A stretch of 64,000 nucleotides of DNA, taken from Vibrio ulleungensis. GTDB lineage: Bacteria; Pseudomonadota; Gammaproteobacteria; Enterobacterales; Vibrionaceae. The DNA is taken from the NCBI RefSeq assembly GCF_016900875.1, contig NZ_JAFEUM010000003.1:186001-250000 (forward strand), read 5' to 3'. Positions 53,988 to 62,371 of the stretch are shown in pieces (the stretch's first letter is position 1; each line of letters begins with the position of its first letter). The position numbers and the translations under genes are program-made. The notes under the pieces were generated by a model that was not told the DNA's origin, did no database searches, and worked only from the letters and a program-made list of their open reading frames with translations.

Positions 53988-55724
53988 ATGAAGAATTTAT
54001 CGTTCCAAAATAAAGTCTTGGTCATGATTTCGCTAATCATTACTGTGACGGTCGCTATTGCTTACACTAGCGCCAATTTTTTTATCAAAGACACCATCTA
54101 TCAAAAAGACACCGACAGCATTTCTCACAATACGGGACTTATCCAAGCCAATATTGAGCGAGAGCTTACTGATAAAATCGCCTTAGCTTCTGAGCTCGAC
54201 TTTAGTATTTTGGCCGTTACAGAAGTAAAAGATAATACCGGCTTTGATCGCGTTATTAAGGTCATGGGCTCTTACGTTATGGATGATACCGGAGATATCG
54301 GTGTTGAAGAGCAAGAAGCGTACATTGCGCTTGCAGAGGCTCACCCCGCAGGACTGCTCATCAACCCAGTCAGTGTTCAAAATGGCAACCCAACCTTGCT
54401 GCTGTCTGCAAAGCGTGAAGACGACTCTGTGGACTTTTTTGTGGTTGACCTAAGTAAATACGGCACCATGATCGACTCCCACATGTTATCGGGCAGCTAT
54501 GTTGAGTTGAGTGCAGGAACAACAGCGATTTATAGCAACAAGCCTATGGGGGATTTTTCGACGATTTCTATCCCTGTGCAGGTTGGCGACCAGCAGTGGA
54601 ACCTGATCAGCTACATAGACAATGCCGCCATAGAAGCCAATGTGAATGAAGTGAACCAGAAGATCACTATCGCATTAGTGGCAGCAGGGATCGTGATGAT
54701 TTTTGTTAGTGCTTTATTCCTCAATGTGGCGTTTAGACCACTAAAACAATTGAATGCCCTCACCGCCGACTTGTCACAAGGTAATGGTGATCTTACCCAG
54801 CGTTTAGCGGTTCGCGCCAACGATGAAATCGGTCAAATTTCGCAATCGATCAACCGCTTTATCGAGCAGTTGCAAAATATGTTTAAAGAAGTATCGGTTC
54901 TATCGAACTCGGTAGGAGGCTCTGCAGATAATTTAGCGGCTCAGTCACGTTCTAACGTCGATACACTGGATCAGCATACCCAAGAATCTGAACAAGCGGT
55001 TACAGCCATTGAAGAGTTGAGTGCATCTGCCGGCTCTGTGGCAAGCAGCGCTGAAGACGCCGCTAAAATCACTGAACGCACTAGTCAATTTGCTGAAGAG
55101 TCAAAACAGACAGTGACGTTGGCCGTTGACAGCGTGAAGGATTTGGTTGAACAAGTGTCGTCTATGTCAACCTCCATCAGTACCATGAACTCCGACACTC
55201 AACAAATCAGTGCGGTATTGCAGGTGATTGGTGAGATAGCCGAGCAAACTAACTTACTGGCGCTGAATGCTGCCATTGAAGCGGCTCGAGCTGGTGAGCA
55301 AGGGCGAGGGTTTGCCGTTGTGGCTGACGAAGTTCGAGCATTGGCTGCGCGAACTCAAGATAGCACCTCACAAATCAACGACATGTTGGCCAAGCTTAAG
55401 CAAAATGCCGAAACCGTGGTTGCGGAAATGGAAACCACACGAACAAGTTGTGAGCATACCGCTGAGCGTACGCATGAAGTGATGGACTCGTTGAATGTGG
55501 TCACTGAGTCGGTGGATGAGATCAATCAATTGAACTCAATCATTGCAACATCTGCCCAAGAGCAGAGACATGTTTCGGATGAAGTCAGCCGCAACATGCA
55601 TCAAATTCAGCAGTTAATTGTGCAGCTTAACAGCAACTCTGAACAAGCAAGTCAAATTGAAGCGCAGCTCAATGGGACGTCAACAGAGTTAACCGACCTT
55701 ATGGGCAAGTTTAAAGTCCAATAA
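53988..55724 (+). CDS. Methyl-accepting chemotaxis protein
   Basis: A 578-residue chemoreceptor. A membrane segment (about 10-32), a periplasmic sensor of about 180 residues of the single-Cache type, a second segment (about 224-247), a HAMP domain (247-300) and the signalling helix hairpin. The conserved tip is [37 protein letters not shown], shortened here. No C-terminal CheR/CheB-binding pentapeptide is seen (ends LMGKFKVQ). The ligand is unknown. Preceded by a sigma-28-like promoter, so it should be made with late flagellar genes. Confidence 0.95.
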   Translation: MKNLSFQNKVLVMISLIITVTVAIAYTSANFFIKDTIYQKDTDSISHNTGLIQANIERELTDKIALASELDFSILAVTEVKDNTGFDRVIKVMGSYVMDDTGDIGVEEQEAYIALAEAHPAGLLINPVSVQNGNPTLLLSAKREDDSVDFFVVDLSKYGTMIDSHMLSGSYVELSAGTTAIYSNKPMGDFSTISIPVQVGDQQWNLISYIDNAAIEANVNEVNQKITIALVAAGIVMIFVSALFLNVAFRPLKQLNALTADLSQGNGDLTQRLAVRANDEIGQISQSINRFIEQLQNMFKEVSVLSNSVGGSADNLAAQSRSNVDTLDQHTQESEQAVTAIEELSASAGSVASSAEDAAKITERTSQFAEESKQTVTLAVDSVKDLVEQVSSMSTSISTMNSDTQQISAVLQVIGEIAEQTNLLALNAAIEAARAGEQGRGFAVVADEVRALAARTQDSTSQINDMLAKLKQNAETVVAEMETTRTSCEHTAERTHEVMDSLNVVTESVDEINQLNSIIATSAQEQRHVSDEVSRNMHQIQQLIVQLNSNSEQASQIEAQLNGTSTELTDLMGKFKVQ

Positions 55725-55743
55725 GCATAACTCGGCAATGTAG

Positions 55744-55779
55744 CGCCTCGCTTTGACACTCTCAATGCGGGGCGTTTTT
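55744..55779 (+). terminator. Terminator after the chemoreceptor gene
   Basis: CGCCTCGC, 15-base loop, GCGGGGCG (one T-G pair) and five T, ending just before the convergent DUF3047 stop. Confidence 0.75.
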
Positions 55780-55786
55780 GTTGTCA

Positions 55787-56455
55787 CTAATCTTTAGAAA
55801 ACCAAATATCGCCATATAAGGCTTGAGCTTGCCGTTTAGAGTCGTCACTGTCGGTCATCAGTGCTACCGCGTCGATATAGCGATAAGCCTGTTGATTTTT
55901 TTTATCCGATCCCATGTCACCAAAGTATTCAATAAGATCTTGGTAAACCTGGCGTTTTTCAAAGTGCCATCGATTTACGGGGCTTTCTACACCTCGAATC
56001 GCCAGCATTTTCGCCGCTTCACCCGCGTAGGCGTTGTCCCAATGGCTAAACTTTTGCTGATTGCTCGACCACACATAATTTAATGCTCGAGTGTTCCAAA
56101 ACTGCCAGCCACCATCCATAACAATATAGACACGTGCGACATAATCATCGCCTTGCTTGCTTTGCTCATCCAATCCCGTAAGTGAAGATTGTGCTTTCCA
56201 GGACCAGTTAAGATAAGGGGTTTCAAAAAGGTCAATGCGTTTGCTAATTACCAGCCCTGAAGAAGACGCGTTGGCACGAGCTTGCAATACTTTACCTTGA
56301 GAAGAGTCGACAATGGTGTAATTAGTTTCATCGGTAAAGCTTTTTACAGACCAGCCCTCTATGCTGTCTTGTGCAAACTGGGAGATAGAAAGCGTTTCGC
56401 TATGTGCCGAGCAGGAAAAAAGCAGCAGAATAAAACAGAGTGCGCGCATAGACAT
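55787..56455 (-). CDS. DUF3047 secreted protein
   Basis: A 222-residue protein with a signal peptide (MSMRALCFILLLFSCSAHS) and a single domain matching DUF3047, with ETPYLNWSWKAQSS, ARVYIVMDGGWQFWNTRALNYVW and YRYIDAVALMTDSDD. The domain looks like a beta-sandwich that may bind a polysaccharide or lipid, but this is only a structural guess. A cysteine in the FSCSAH region might make it a lipoprotein; the lipobox is poor. Role unknown. Confidence 0.82.
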   Translation of the reverse strand: MSMRALCFILLLFSCSAHSETLSISQFAQDSIEGWSVKSFTDETNYTIVDSSQGKVLQARANASSSGLVISKRIDLFETPYLNWSWKAQSSLTGLDEQSKQGDDYVARVYIVMDGGWQFWNTRALNYVWSSNQQKFSHWDNAYAGEAAKMLAIRGVESPVNRWHFEKRQVYQDLIEYFGDMGSDKKNQQAYRYIDAVALMTDSDDSKRQAQALYGDIWFSKD

Positions 56456-56503
56456 CCTTGTAATGGCGAAGAATCGGTGGAAGGCAACTGAAACCCTGTA
56501 GAT

Positions 56504-56535
56504 AAAAAAATGACTTCCAATTGCTTAGAAGTCAT
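56504..56535 (-). terminator. Terminator after sdaA
   Basis: On the minus strand ATGACTTC, a ten-base loop, GAAGTCAT, then seven T (partly shared with the stem), 26 bases past the sdaA stop. Confidence 0.85.
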
Positions 56536-56560
56536 AGAGTCAGTCTAGCGGTTGTAAGGC

Positions 56561-57931
56561 TTACTCACAAGGTGGGCCCATATAGATCGTGGCTAAGCCG
56601 CCTAACGAGGTTTCTCGATATTTCTTGTTCATATCTTTACCCGTTTGGTACATGGTCTCAATGACTTTATCAAGTGAGATTAAGCACTTACTGTTACGTT
56701 TTAGAGCCATACGTGATGCGTTAATGGCTTTCATTGCACCCATTGCGTTGCGCTCAATACATGGAACTTGTACTAGGCCGCCGATTGGGTCACAGGTCAT
56801 TCCCAAGGAATGCTCCATGGCGATTTCTGCTGCGATGCAGATTTGCTCATTGCTGCCACCACGAAGCGCAGTTAATCCGGCTGCTGCCATTGAAGATGAG
56901 ACGCCCACTTCACCCTGACAACCCACTTCTGCACCAGAAATTGACGCGTTAGTTTTGTATAAAATCCCAATCGCACCAGATACGGCTAGGAAGTCTTTAA
57001 GTTGTTTGGTGTCGAGTTCGCGAATGAACCTGTGGTAGTACATTAATACCGCCGGAATAACGCCAGCTGCACCGTTAGTTGGTGAGGTTACCACTTGGCC
57101 ACCGGCTGCGTTTTCTTCGCTCACGGCAAAGGCAAACAAGTTGATCCAATCCATAATTTCCATTGGATCGTTTTCGACAGCGGCATTTGCCTCAAGTTTT
57201 TTGAGCAAGTTAGGGGCGCGACGAGTCACGTTTAGGCCACCTTCTAATTTGCCTTCAGTTTCAAAACCGCGCTCCATACAGCGGCGCATGACACGCCAGA
57301 TTTGGTCGGCGGTTTGGTCAATGCTTTCGCTCACTTGAAAAGATAATTCATTTTGCAGAATCATGCCGCCAAGGCTCATGCCGCTTTTTTCTGCTTGTTG
57401 CAGCATTTGGTCCGCAGACGTAAACGGGTAGTCTACCTTAACGTCAACCTGTTGCTCACCCGATTCTAGCTCAGCGGCGGTTTTTACAAACCCGCCACCA
57501 ATTGAATAGTAAGTTTCACACGCAAGGGATTTACCGTCTTTATCGAAGGCGGTGATCATCATGCCATTTTCGTGAAGCGGCAAGTTGTCTTGATGAAAAA
57601 GCATGTCATTTTTATAGTCAAACGCGATTTCTTTTTGACCAGCAATATTCAGCTTGCCGTTATCAATCGCCTCGCGCATGTTTACATTGGCACTGGTGAT
57701 CTTGATGGTGTTTGGCTTATTGCCCAATAATCCCAATAGTGTGGCTCGATCGGTATGGTGTCCAATACCCGTTAGTGAGAGTGACCCATAAAGGTCCACT
57801 TGAATTCGAGCGACGTCGTCCATGCTAGATTGAATCAGGTCCGTAAAATGGTGACCTGCAATCATTGGTCCATTGGTGTGTGAACTTGAAGGTCCAACAC
57901 CGATTTTGTAGATATCAAAGATAGATAGCAT
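56561..57931 (-). CDS. sdaA: SdaA, L-serine ammonia-lyase (4Fe-4S)
   Basis: A 456-residue single-chain L-serine dehydratase. It starts MLSIFDIYKIGVGPSSSHTNGPM, with the beta domain first, then the alpha domain holding GCQGEVGVSSSMAAAGL and CDPIGGLVQVPCIERNAMGA, whose cysteines bind the iron-sulfur cluster. It converts serine to pyruvate and ammonia. It follows the symporter gene with an 11-base gap, so the transporter probably supplies it with serine or a related compound. Confidence 0.95.
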   Translation of the reverse strand: MLSIFDIYKIGVGPSSSHTNGPMIAGHHFTDLIQSSMDDVARIQVDLYGSLSLTGIGHHTDRATLLGLLGNKPNTIKITSANVNMREAIDNGKLNIAGQKEIAFDYKNDMLFHQDNLPLHENGMMITAFDKDGKSLACETYYSIGGGFVKTAAELESGEQQVDVKVDYPFTSADQMLQQAEKSGMSLGGMILQNELSFQVSESIDQTADQIWRVMRRCMERGFETEGKLEGGLNVTRRAPNLLKKLEANAAVENDPMEIMDWINLFAFAVSEENAAGGQVVTSPTNGAAGVIPAVLMYYHRFIRELDTKQLKDFLAVSGAIGILYKTNASISGAEVGCQGEVGVSSSMAAAGLTALRGGSNEQICIAAEIAMEHSLGMTCDPIGGLVQVPCIERNAMGAMKAINASRMALKRNSKCLISLDKVIETMYQTGKDMNKKYRETSLGGLATIYMGPPCE

Positions 57932-57942
57932 AACTTTACCTA

Positions 57943-59484
57943 TTAGGATAATGCATTGTGTAGCCAGTCAGGCAAAATCGCGCACGCCAAAATCGACAGT
58001 GCTGCGAACAGTAAAAGCCCGTAATGGGCGGCCGTAGGCTTTTCAAATAGCGTTTTTTGTTGTTGATAAAACTGTTGTTGCTTGGCTGAAACCTCCCCCC
58101 AAAAGGCACTGGTAATCACACCAAACAGCAAAAATACAAAGGTTCCGATTGGTGCAAACCAAGGCCACGCTATGTCATATTGACGTGTTACAAGCACGGC
58201 TAGGATACTGACAATGCTGCCAACAATCACTCCTTTTTCGTTTGCGTGTCTAAAAAAGAGACCTAGCAAAAACGAGCCGAGTCGAATGCCTACAAACACA
58301 GACGTGAGACTGGCAATGGTTTTTAAAACCGACTCATTGCTGACCGCGAGTAGCGCAGGAAGGATCACAGAGGTTGCAGCAAGCAAAGACATTTTACGGG
58401 ACACTTTTTCATAGTGATCCGCATTTTCATTCTGTCGAACAAATCGTTTATAAAGATCGAACGTTGCGACCGTAGCCATTGAGTTATAAGTAGAGTCGAG
58501 TGTGGACATAGCTGCAGCGGCTAATCCAGAGATTACCAGTCCAATCACTATAGGGTTGGTGTGATTAAAGACAAAATCGAGAATGACCTCATTGCTGTTC
58601 TCAAAAGGAATATCCAGATAAAACAGCGACAGCAACACACCAATTAACGCAAAGAATAGATAGATAAAGAACGCGCCATAGCCACACAGCAACATCGATT
58701 TTTGAGCGGTTTCTACCGACTTGGTGGCTAGGGTGCGTTGTATGATCAATTGATTAGTCCCATAAACACTAAGATGGAGAAAGCTTACTGCAAACACGCC
58801 CGCAAATAACGTGGTATCCACGCCAAGATCGAGGCTGAGGTCTATCACTTGCAAGTGCTCCCTAGAAACCGAAGCACCGCTTTCTACGTTAAGTAGCAAT
58901 ATGATAAAAATAGAAGCGCTACCAATCATCAGCACAGCAGACTGCAGCATATCAGTCCAAATGACCGTCGAGATGCCACCAGCGTAAGTGTATAAAGCGG
59001 TAAAAAGGCTAATAAATATAATGGCTTGGTAAATTGTAATAGGTAATACATGCACCAGTATAAGAGCCACGGCATACAAGATCACGCCTGCCGTGATGCA
59101 CTGTACCAACATAAAAACTATCGAATTTATGGTTCGCGCGGTCACCCCAAAACGCATTTCTAGATACTCGTATATAGAGGTGCATTTAAGTTTGTAGAAT
59201 AGGGGAACAAAAAAGATCACCGACAAAAAAATCACAATTGGATAATTGAGATGCACACTCATTGCGCTCATTCCAGAGCTATACACCCATCCTGGCATTC
59301 CTACAAAGGTCATCGCGCTGACATAGGTGGCTAGGATCGATACGCCAGCTGTAAACCAGCCAAATTGCTTGCCACCTGTCGAAAAGTCTCCTCCAGTATT
59401 GAGACGTCTATTGACTAAGTAACTGATAAATAATGTGGTTGCTATATAAATCCCTATAACAGCAAAGCTTGAATACGTAACCAT
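57943..59484 (-). CDS. Sodium:solute symporter (SSS family)
   Basis: A 513-residue transporter with about thirteen membrane segments. Typical SSS features are RLNTGGDFSTGGKQFGWFTAGVSILATYVSAMTFVG, YLEMRFGVTARTINS and GGISTVIWTDMLQSAVLM. The start is taken at ATG 59484; the frame stays open to 59547 but the extra 21 residues are basic and not family-like. It is transcribed before sdaA, which suggests serine or a compound giving serine as substrate. Three CRP-like sites lie upstream. Confidence 0.9.
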   Translation of the reverse strand: MVTYSSFAVIGIYIATTLFISYLVNRRLNTGGDFSTGGKQFGWFTAGVSILATYVSAMTFVGMPGWVYSSGMSAMSVHLNYPIVIFLSVIFFVPLFYKLKCTSIYEYLEMRFGVTARTINSIVFMLVQCITAGVILYAVALILVHVLPITIYQAIIFISLFTALYTYAGGISTVIWTDMLQSAVLMIGSASIFIILLLNVESGASVSREHLQVIDLSLDLGVDTTLFAGVFAVSFLHLSVYGTNQLIIQRTLATKSVETAQKSMLLCGYGAFFIYLFFALIGVLLSLFYLDIPFENSNEVILDFVFNHTNPIVIGLVISGLAAAAMSTLDSTYNSMATVATFDLYKRFVRQNENADHYEKVSRKMSLLAATSVILPALLAVSNESVLKTIASLTSVFVGIRLGSFLLGLFFRHANEKGVIVGSIVSILAVLVTRQYDIAWPWFAPIGTFVFLLFGVITSAFWGEVSAKQQQFYQQQKTLFEKPTAAHYGLLLFAALSILACAILPDWLHNALS

Positions 59485-59573
59485 TTGAAGGTGTGCCTGC
59501 TTGAATCTTCTAACTTTTGACCGCGCTATACTACCTAAATGTGGCACTAGCTGGTGGATAAATGCGCGATAAC

Positions 59574-59589
59574 TGTGATTTGTGTCACT
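59574..59589. promoter_or_regulatory. CRP-like site 1
   Basis: TGTGA-TTTGTG-TCACT: nine of ten bases match the CRP consensus TGTGA-N6-TCACA. It is 90 bases upstream of the symporter start. Confidence 0.72.
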
Positions 59590-59633
59590 TTAGCTGATGC
59601 ATTAGCCCCGATTTCGTTCATTATGGGTCAAAG

Positions 59634-59649
59634 TGTGAGGATTGTCACT
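59634..59649. promoter_or_regulatory. CRP-like site 2
   Basis: TGTGA-GGATTG-TCACT: nine of ten consensus bases. Its centre is exactly 60 bases from site 1. Confidence 0.72.
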
Positions 59650-59682
59650 AATTCGTTGGTTTTGGGTGCGTATTCATTTTAA

Positions 59683-59698
59683 ATTGACTTTGATCACA
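59683..59698. promoter_or_regulatory. CRP-like site 3, weaker
   Basis: ATTGA-CTTTGA-TCACA: eight of ten consensus bases, centre 49 bases from site 2 and 115 bases upstream of the MFS gene start. Confidence 0.5.
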
Positions 59699-59812
59699 GA
59701 ACGATCTCATACAAAACTCTTATGATTCACCCCGAAATAATGAGCCGGCCGAATCAGCGATACACATTTTCAGCCAGCGAATAACCTATTAAATATTAGA
59801 TATAGAGGTCTA

Positions 59813-61114
59813 TTGGTCGTGATGACAAGAAAACACATGAGCGAAGTTCCTATGATTCAAAGGGTAGCCGCTTACTTAGCAATATTGGTTGGCTACTTTT
59901 TCTATTGTTATAACTTTGTAATAATTGACTACGTACGCCCTTACATTGTTGATGCATACGATGGCATCAACCTGGCAGATACGGCTCAGTTTTACACTTG
60001 GCAGTCTATCGGTGCCCTTATTGGTGCATTGAGCTGTGCTTGGTTTGCGACTCGCTTTGGTAAAAAGTCTACATTGATTGCCATCACTGCTCTTAACGGC
60101 GGCGCGACCATCGTCAACATGATGTTTACCGACTACGCAATGTGGGCCGCGATGCGTTTCATCATTGGTATTTCGCTGGGTGGTTACTTTACCGTTGCCG
60201 TGAGCATGATGATTGGTCTTTTCCCATCTAACGTGCGCGGTAAGCTCACTGCGTTTGCCTCTTCTATGTTTTCGGTTGCACTGATGGCGATGGGCGCTTA
60301 CGCAGCATTTATCTCATCAATTGACGCACCTTGGCAGAGCCTAATGTGGGTTGGTGGACTTCCACCTCTGGTTGCTGCAGCGGTGATGCTATTTATCTTG
60401 CCTAGCGATAAGAAAGTGATCGCCTATGGTGAAGAAGAGCAAGCGAAGCAAGCAGAATCGGGCGAAGAAGTTAAAAAGGGTACCTGGGGTGAAATGCTGA
60501 GTAAGCCATACCGCGTGATCACCATTAGCTGTTTGTTGCTTGCTGGCCTTAACTTCTATGGATATCAGTTCTTCTCTGGCTTTGTAACCACTTACCTAAA
60601 AGATGTTCGTCAATTTGACGGTGCAACGATCGGTATTATCTTCTCTATCTCAGCATTTGGCTCACTGTTTGGTGCATGGGTTTGGGGTGCGGTTGCGGAC
60701 AAATACGGCCGTAAAGTGAATGCTTTTGGTTTCATCCTTGCGGGTGTGATGGCATCTGTATTCTTTGTGGCACCGAGCGACCTAATGATTGGTAGCTTAA
60801 ATGCTCTGGCTATTCTTGGCTTGGTATACAACTTTGGTTTGTCAGCGTCAGCGGTATGGGGCGGCTACTTCTCGGAGCTGTTCCCAGCACACTTGCGTAA
60901 CTACGGTGCTGCTCTGTTCCACGGTGGTCGTATCATCGGCATGTGGGCACCAATGGTATTGGTCTTCATTCAAGAGCGTTCGGATCTAGAAACAGCGATG
61001 TGGGGCTCACCAATCGTATGGATCGTGGCTGGCCTACTTTGGCTATCACTACCAGAAACACTTAAAACAGGCATTTTCTACAAGAAAAAAGATCAGCAAC
61101 AAGCTGCCGCCTAA
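59813..61114 (+). CDS. MFS transporter
   Basis: A 433-residue major facilitator protein with twelve membrane segments and a hydrophilic central loop (about 205-225, rich in Glu and Lys). It has the loop motif WFATRFGKKS between segments 2 and 3, GISLGGYFTVAVSMMIGLFPSNVRGK, and the second-half equivalent GAVADKYGRKVNAFG. The TTG at 59813 has GAGG five bases upstream; the next ATG, three codons on, is too far from it. It is the first gene of a unit with the NTF2-fold protein and probably a porin. Substrate unknown. Confidence 0.9.
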   Translation: MVVMTRKHMSEVPMIQRVAAYLAILVGYFFYCYNFVIIDYVRPYIVDAYDGINLADTAQFYTWQSIGALIGALSCAWFATRFGKKSTLIAITALNGGATIVNMMFTDYAMWAAMRFIIGISLGGYFTVAVSMMIGLFPSNVRGKLTAFASSMFSVALMAMGAYAAFISSIDAPWQSLMWVGGLPPLVAAAVMLFILPSDKKVIAYGEEEQAKQAESGEEVKKGTWGEMLSKPYRVITISCLLLAGLNFYGYQFFSGFVTTYLKDVRQFDGATIGIIFSISAFGSLFGAWVWGAVADKYGRKVNAFGFILAGVMASVFFVAPSDLMIGSLNALAILGLVYNFGLSASAVWGGYFSELFPAHLRNYGAALFHGGRIIGMWAPMVLVFIQERSDLETAMWGSPIVWIVAGLLWLSLPETLKTGIFYKKKDQQQAAA

Positions 61115-61121
61115 CAAGACC

Positions 61122-61159
61122 GACTCCGGCTCAATAGGCGTCGGAGTCAACCCCCTTTT
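61122..61159 (+). terminator. Hairpin between the MFS and NTF2-fold genes
   Basis: GACTCCG, 13-base loop, CGGAGTC, then AACCCCC and five T. The T tract comes late, so this may be a partial terminator that sets different levels for the two genes. Confidence 0.45.
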
Positions 61160-61203
61160 TCTGAGTTTCAAGCGTAAACTCATTTACAGTAAGAGAGAAA
61201 ATA

Positions 61204-62220
61204 ATGTCGAAATATCAAGAAGCTAAACGCGTAGTACGCGAATACTTTGATGCAATGGAAAATGCAACCCACGAAAACGTGGCAGAAGTACTAAAAGCCC
61301 ATACGTCAGATGATTACTTATGGCGTGGTGTGTACCCTTTCCGTGAGCAGCAAGGCGCAGAAGCCGCAGCTGAGGTATTTTGGGCACCATTGATGAAATC
61401 GATGACTCGCATGCAGCGTCGTCAAGATGTATTCATCGGTGGTAACAACGAAGTCAACGCAGATGAAATTTGGGTCATGAGCATGGGCCACTTCATGGGT
61501 CTTTACGACGGTGAATTCCTAGGCATGCGCTCTACAGGCAAAATCATGAACCTACGCTACGCAGAGTTTAGCTGCGTAGAAAACGGTAAAATCACTAAGA
61601 CAGGTCTATTTGTCGACCTACTTGGTATGATGGATCAAGCAGGTTGCTACCCGCTTCCACAGTCAACTGGTAAGCACTTTGTCTACCCAGGTCCTCGTAA
61701 CCACGATGGTCTGTTGTTTGAAGATGCAGCGCCAGAAGAAGGCGTGGCTACTCTGGCTCTAGTTAACAAGATGGTTGATGACTTGTCTGCACTAAACGAC
61801 AGCGGTGCAATGGGTTGCCCGCCAGAAGTTCTAGAAAAGAGCTGGTCAAAAGACATGGTTTGGTACGGTCCATGTGGTATCGGTGCGTCATACACCATCC
61901 CTCGCTACCAACAACAGCACCAATTGCCGTTCCGTAACAACCTAACGGACAAGAAGTTCAACGGTCACGTGTGTCGCTTTGCAGAAGGTAACTTCTCTTG
62001 CTTCTTCGGATGGCCAAACCTGTCTAACACTGCGCTAGGTGGTTTCCTAGGCATGACTGGCGGGCAAGTGCGTGCCAACATGCAAGTTGTAGACGTGTAC
62101 TACCGTGACGGTGACAAGCTGTCTGAAAACTGGGTACTTATCGATCTACCATACTGGCTAAAACAGCAAGGCCTTGATGTGTTTGAGCGTACTCAAACCA
62201 TCATGAACCCGTCTTACTAA
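61204..62220 (+). CDS. Tandem NTF2/SnoaL-fold protein, unknown enzyme
   Basis: A 338-residue cytoplasmic protein built from two NTF2-like (SnoaL-type) domains, about residues 1-155 and 180-330. Both have the sequence logic of the fold: DDYLWRGVYPFREQQGAEAA in the first and DMVWYGPCGIGASYTIPRYQQQH in the second, then EIWVMSMGHFMG and CFFGWPNLSNTALGGFLGMTGG. Such folds form cyclases, isomerases, dehydratases or hydrolases. No reaction can be named. Codon use is that of a highly expressed gene. AGAGAG precedes the ATG. Between transporter and porin genes, it probably acts on the imported compound. Confidence 0.78.
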   Translation: MSKYQEAKRVVREYFDAMENATHENVAEVLKAHTSDDYLWRGVYPFREQQGAEAAAEVFWAPLMKSMTRMQRRQDVFIGGNNEVNADEIWVMSMGHFMGLYDGEFLGMRSTGKIMNLRYAEFSCVENGKITKTGLFVDLLGMMDQAGCYPLPQSTGKHFVYPGPRNHDGLLFEDAAPEEGVATLALVNKMVDDLSALNDSGAMGCPPEVLEKSWSKDMVWYGPCGIGASYTIPRYQQQHQLPFRNNLTDKKFNGHVCRFAEGNFSCFFGWPNLSNTALGGFLGMTGGQVRANMQVVDVYYRDGDKLSENWVLIDLPYWLKQQGLDVFERTQTIMNPSY

Positions 62221-62238
62221 GCTCCAACGCCGTAAAAA

Positions 62239-62269
62239 ATTAGCTTAAGACTAGTCATCTTAGGCTAAT
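62239..62269 (+). other. Hairpin 1 between the NTF2-fold and porin genes
   Basis: ATTAGCTTAAGA, loop CTAGTCA, TCTTAGGCTAAT: twelve pairs with one T-G pair. No T tract follows, so it looks more like an mRNA 3'-end stabiliser or processing site than a terminator. Confidence 0.6.
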
Positions 62270-62281
62270 GCTCCCAATTTA

Positions 62282-62301
62282 GTGCCCTATGGATAGGGCA
62301 C
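62282..62301 (+). other. Hairpin 2 between the NTF2-fold and porin genes
   Basis: GTGCCCTAT, GG, ATAGGGCAC: perfect nine-base palindrome with the arms almost touching. It could be a two-fold protein-binding site (operator) rather than an RNA hairpin. It is 71 bases upstream of the porin start. Confidence 0.55.
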
Positions 62302-62371
62302 GCTCCTCCCTTGTTTGATTTCTAGGTAACAAAGCACGGCCGCTTTGCGCCCTAATATAACGAGAAATAGA

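Larger units (their letters stand above)
59485..59812. promoter_or_regulatory. Divergent control region between the symporter-sdaA and MFS units
   Basis: 328 bases with three CRP-like sites (listed separately) in its middle. The MFS gene is preceded by GAGG at the right distance for its TTG start. No clear LacI-type operator was found, although the region is where one would be expected. Confidence 0.6.
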
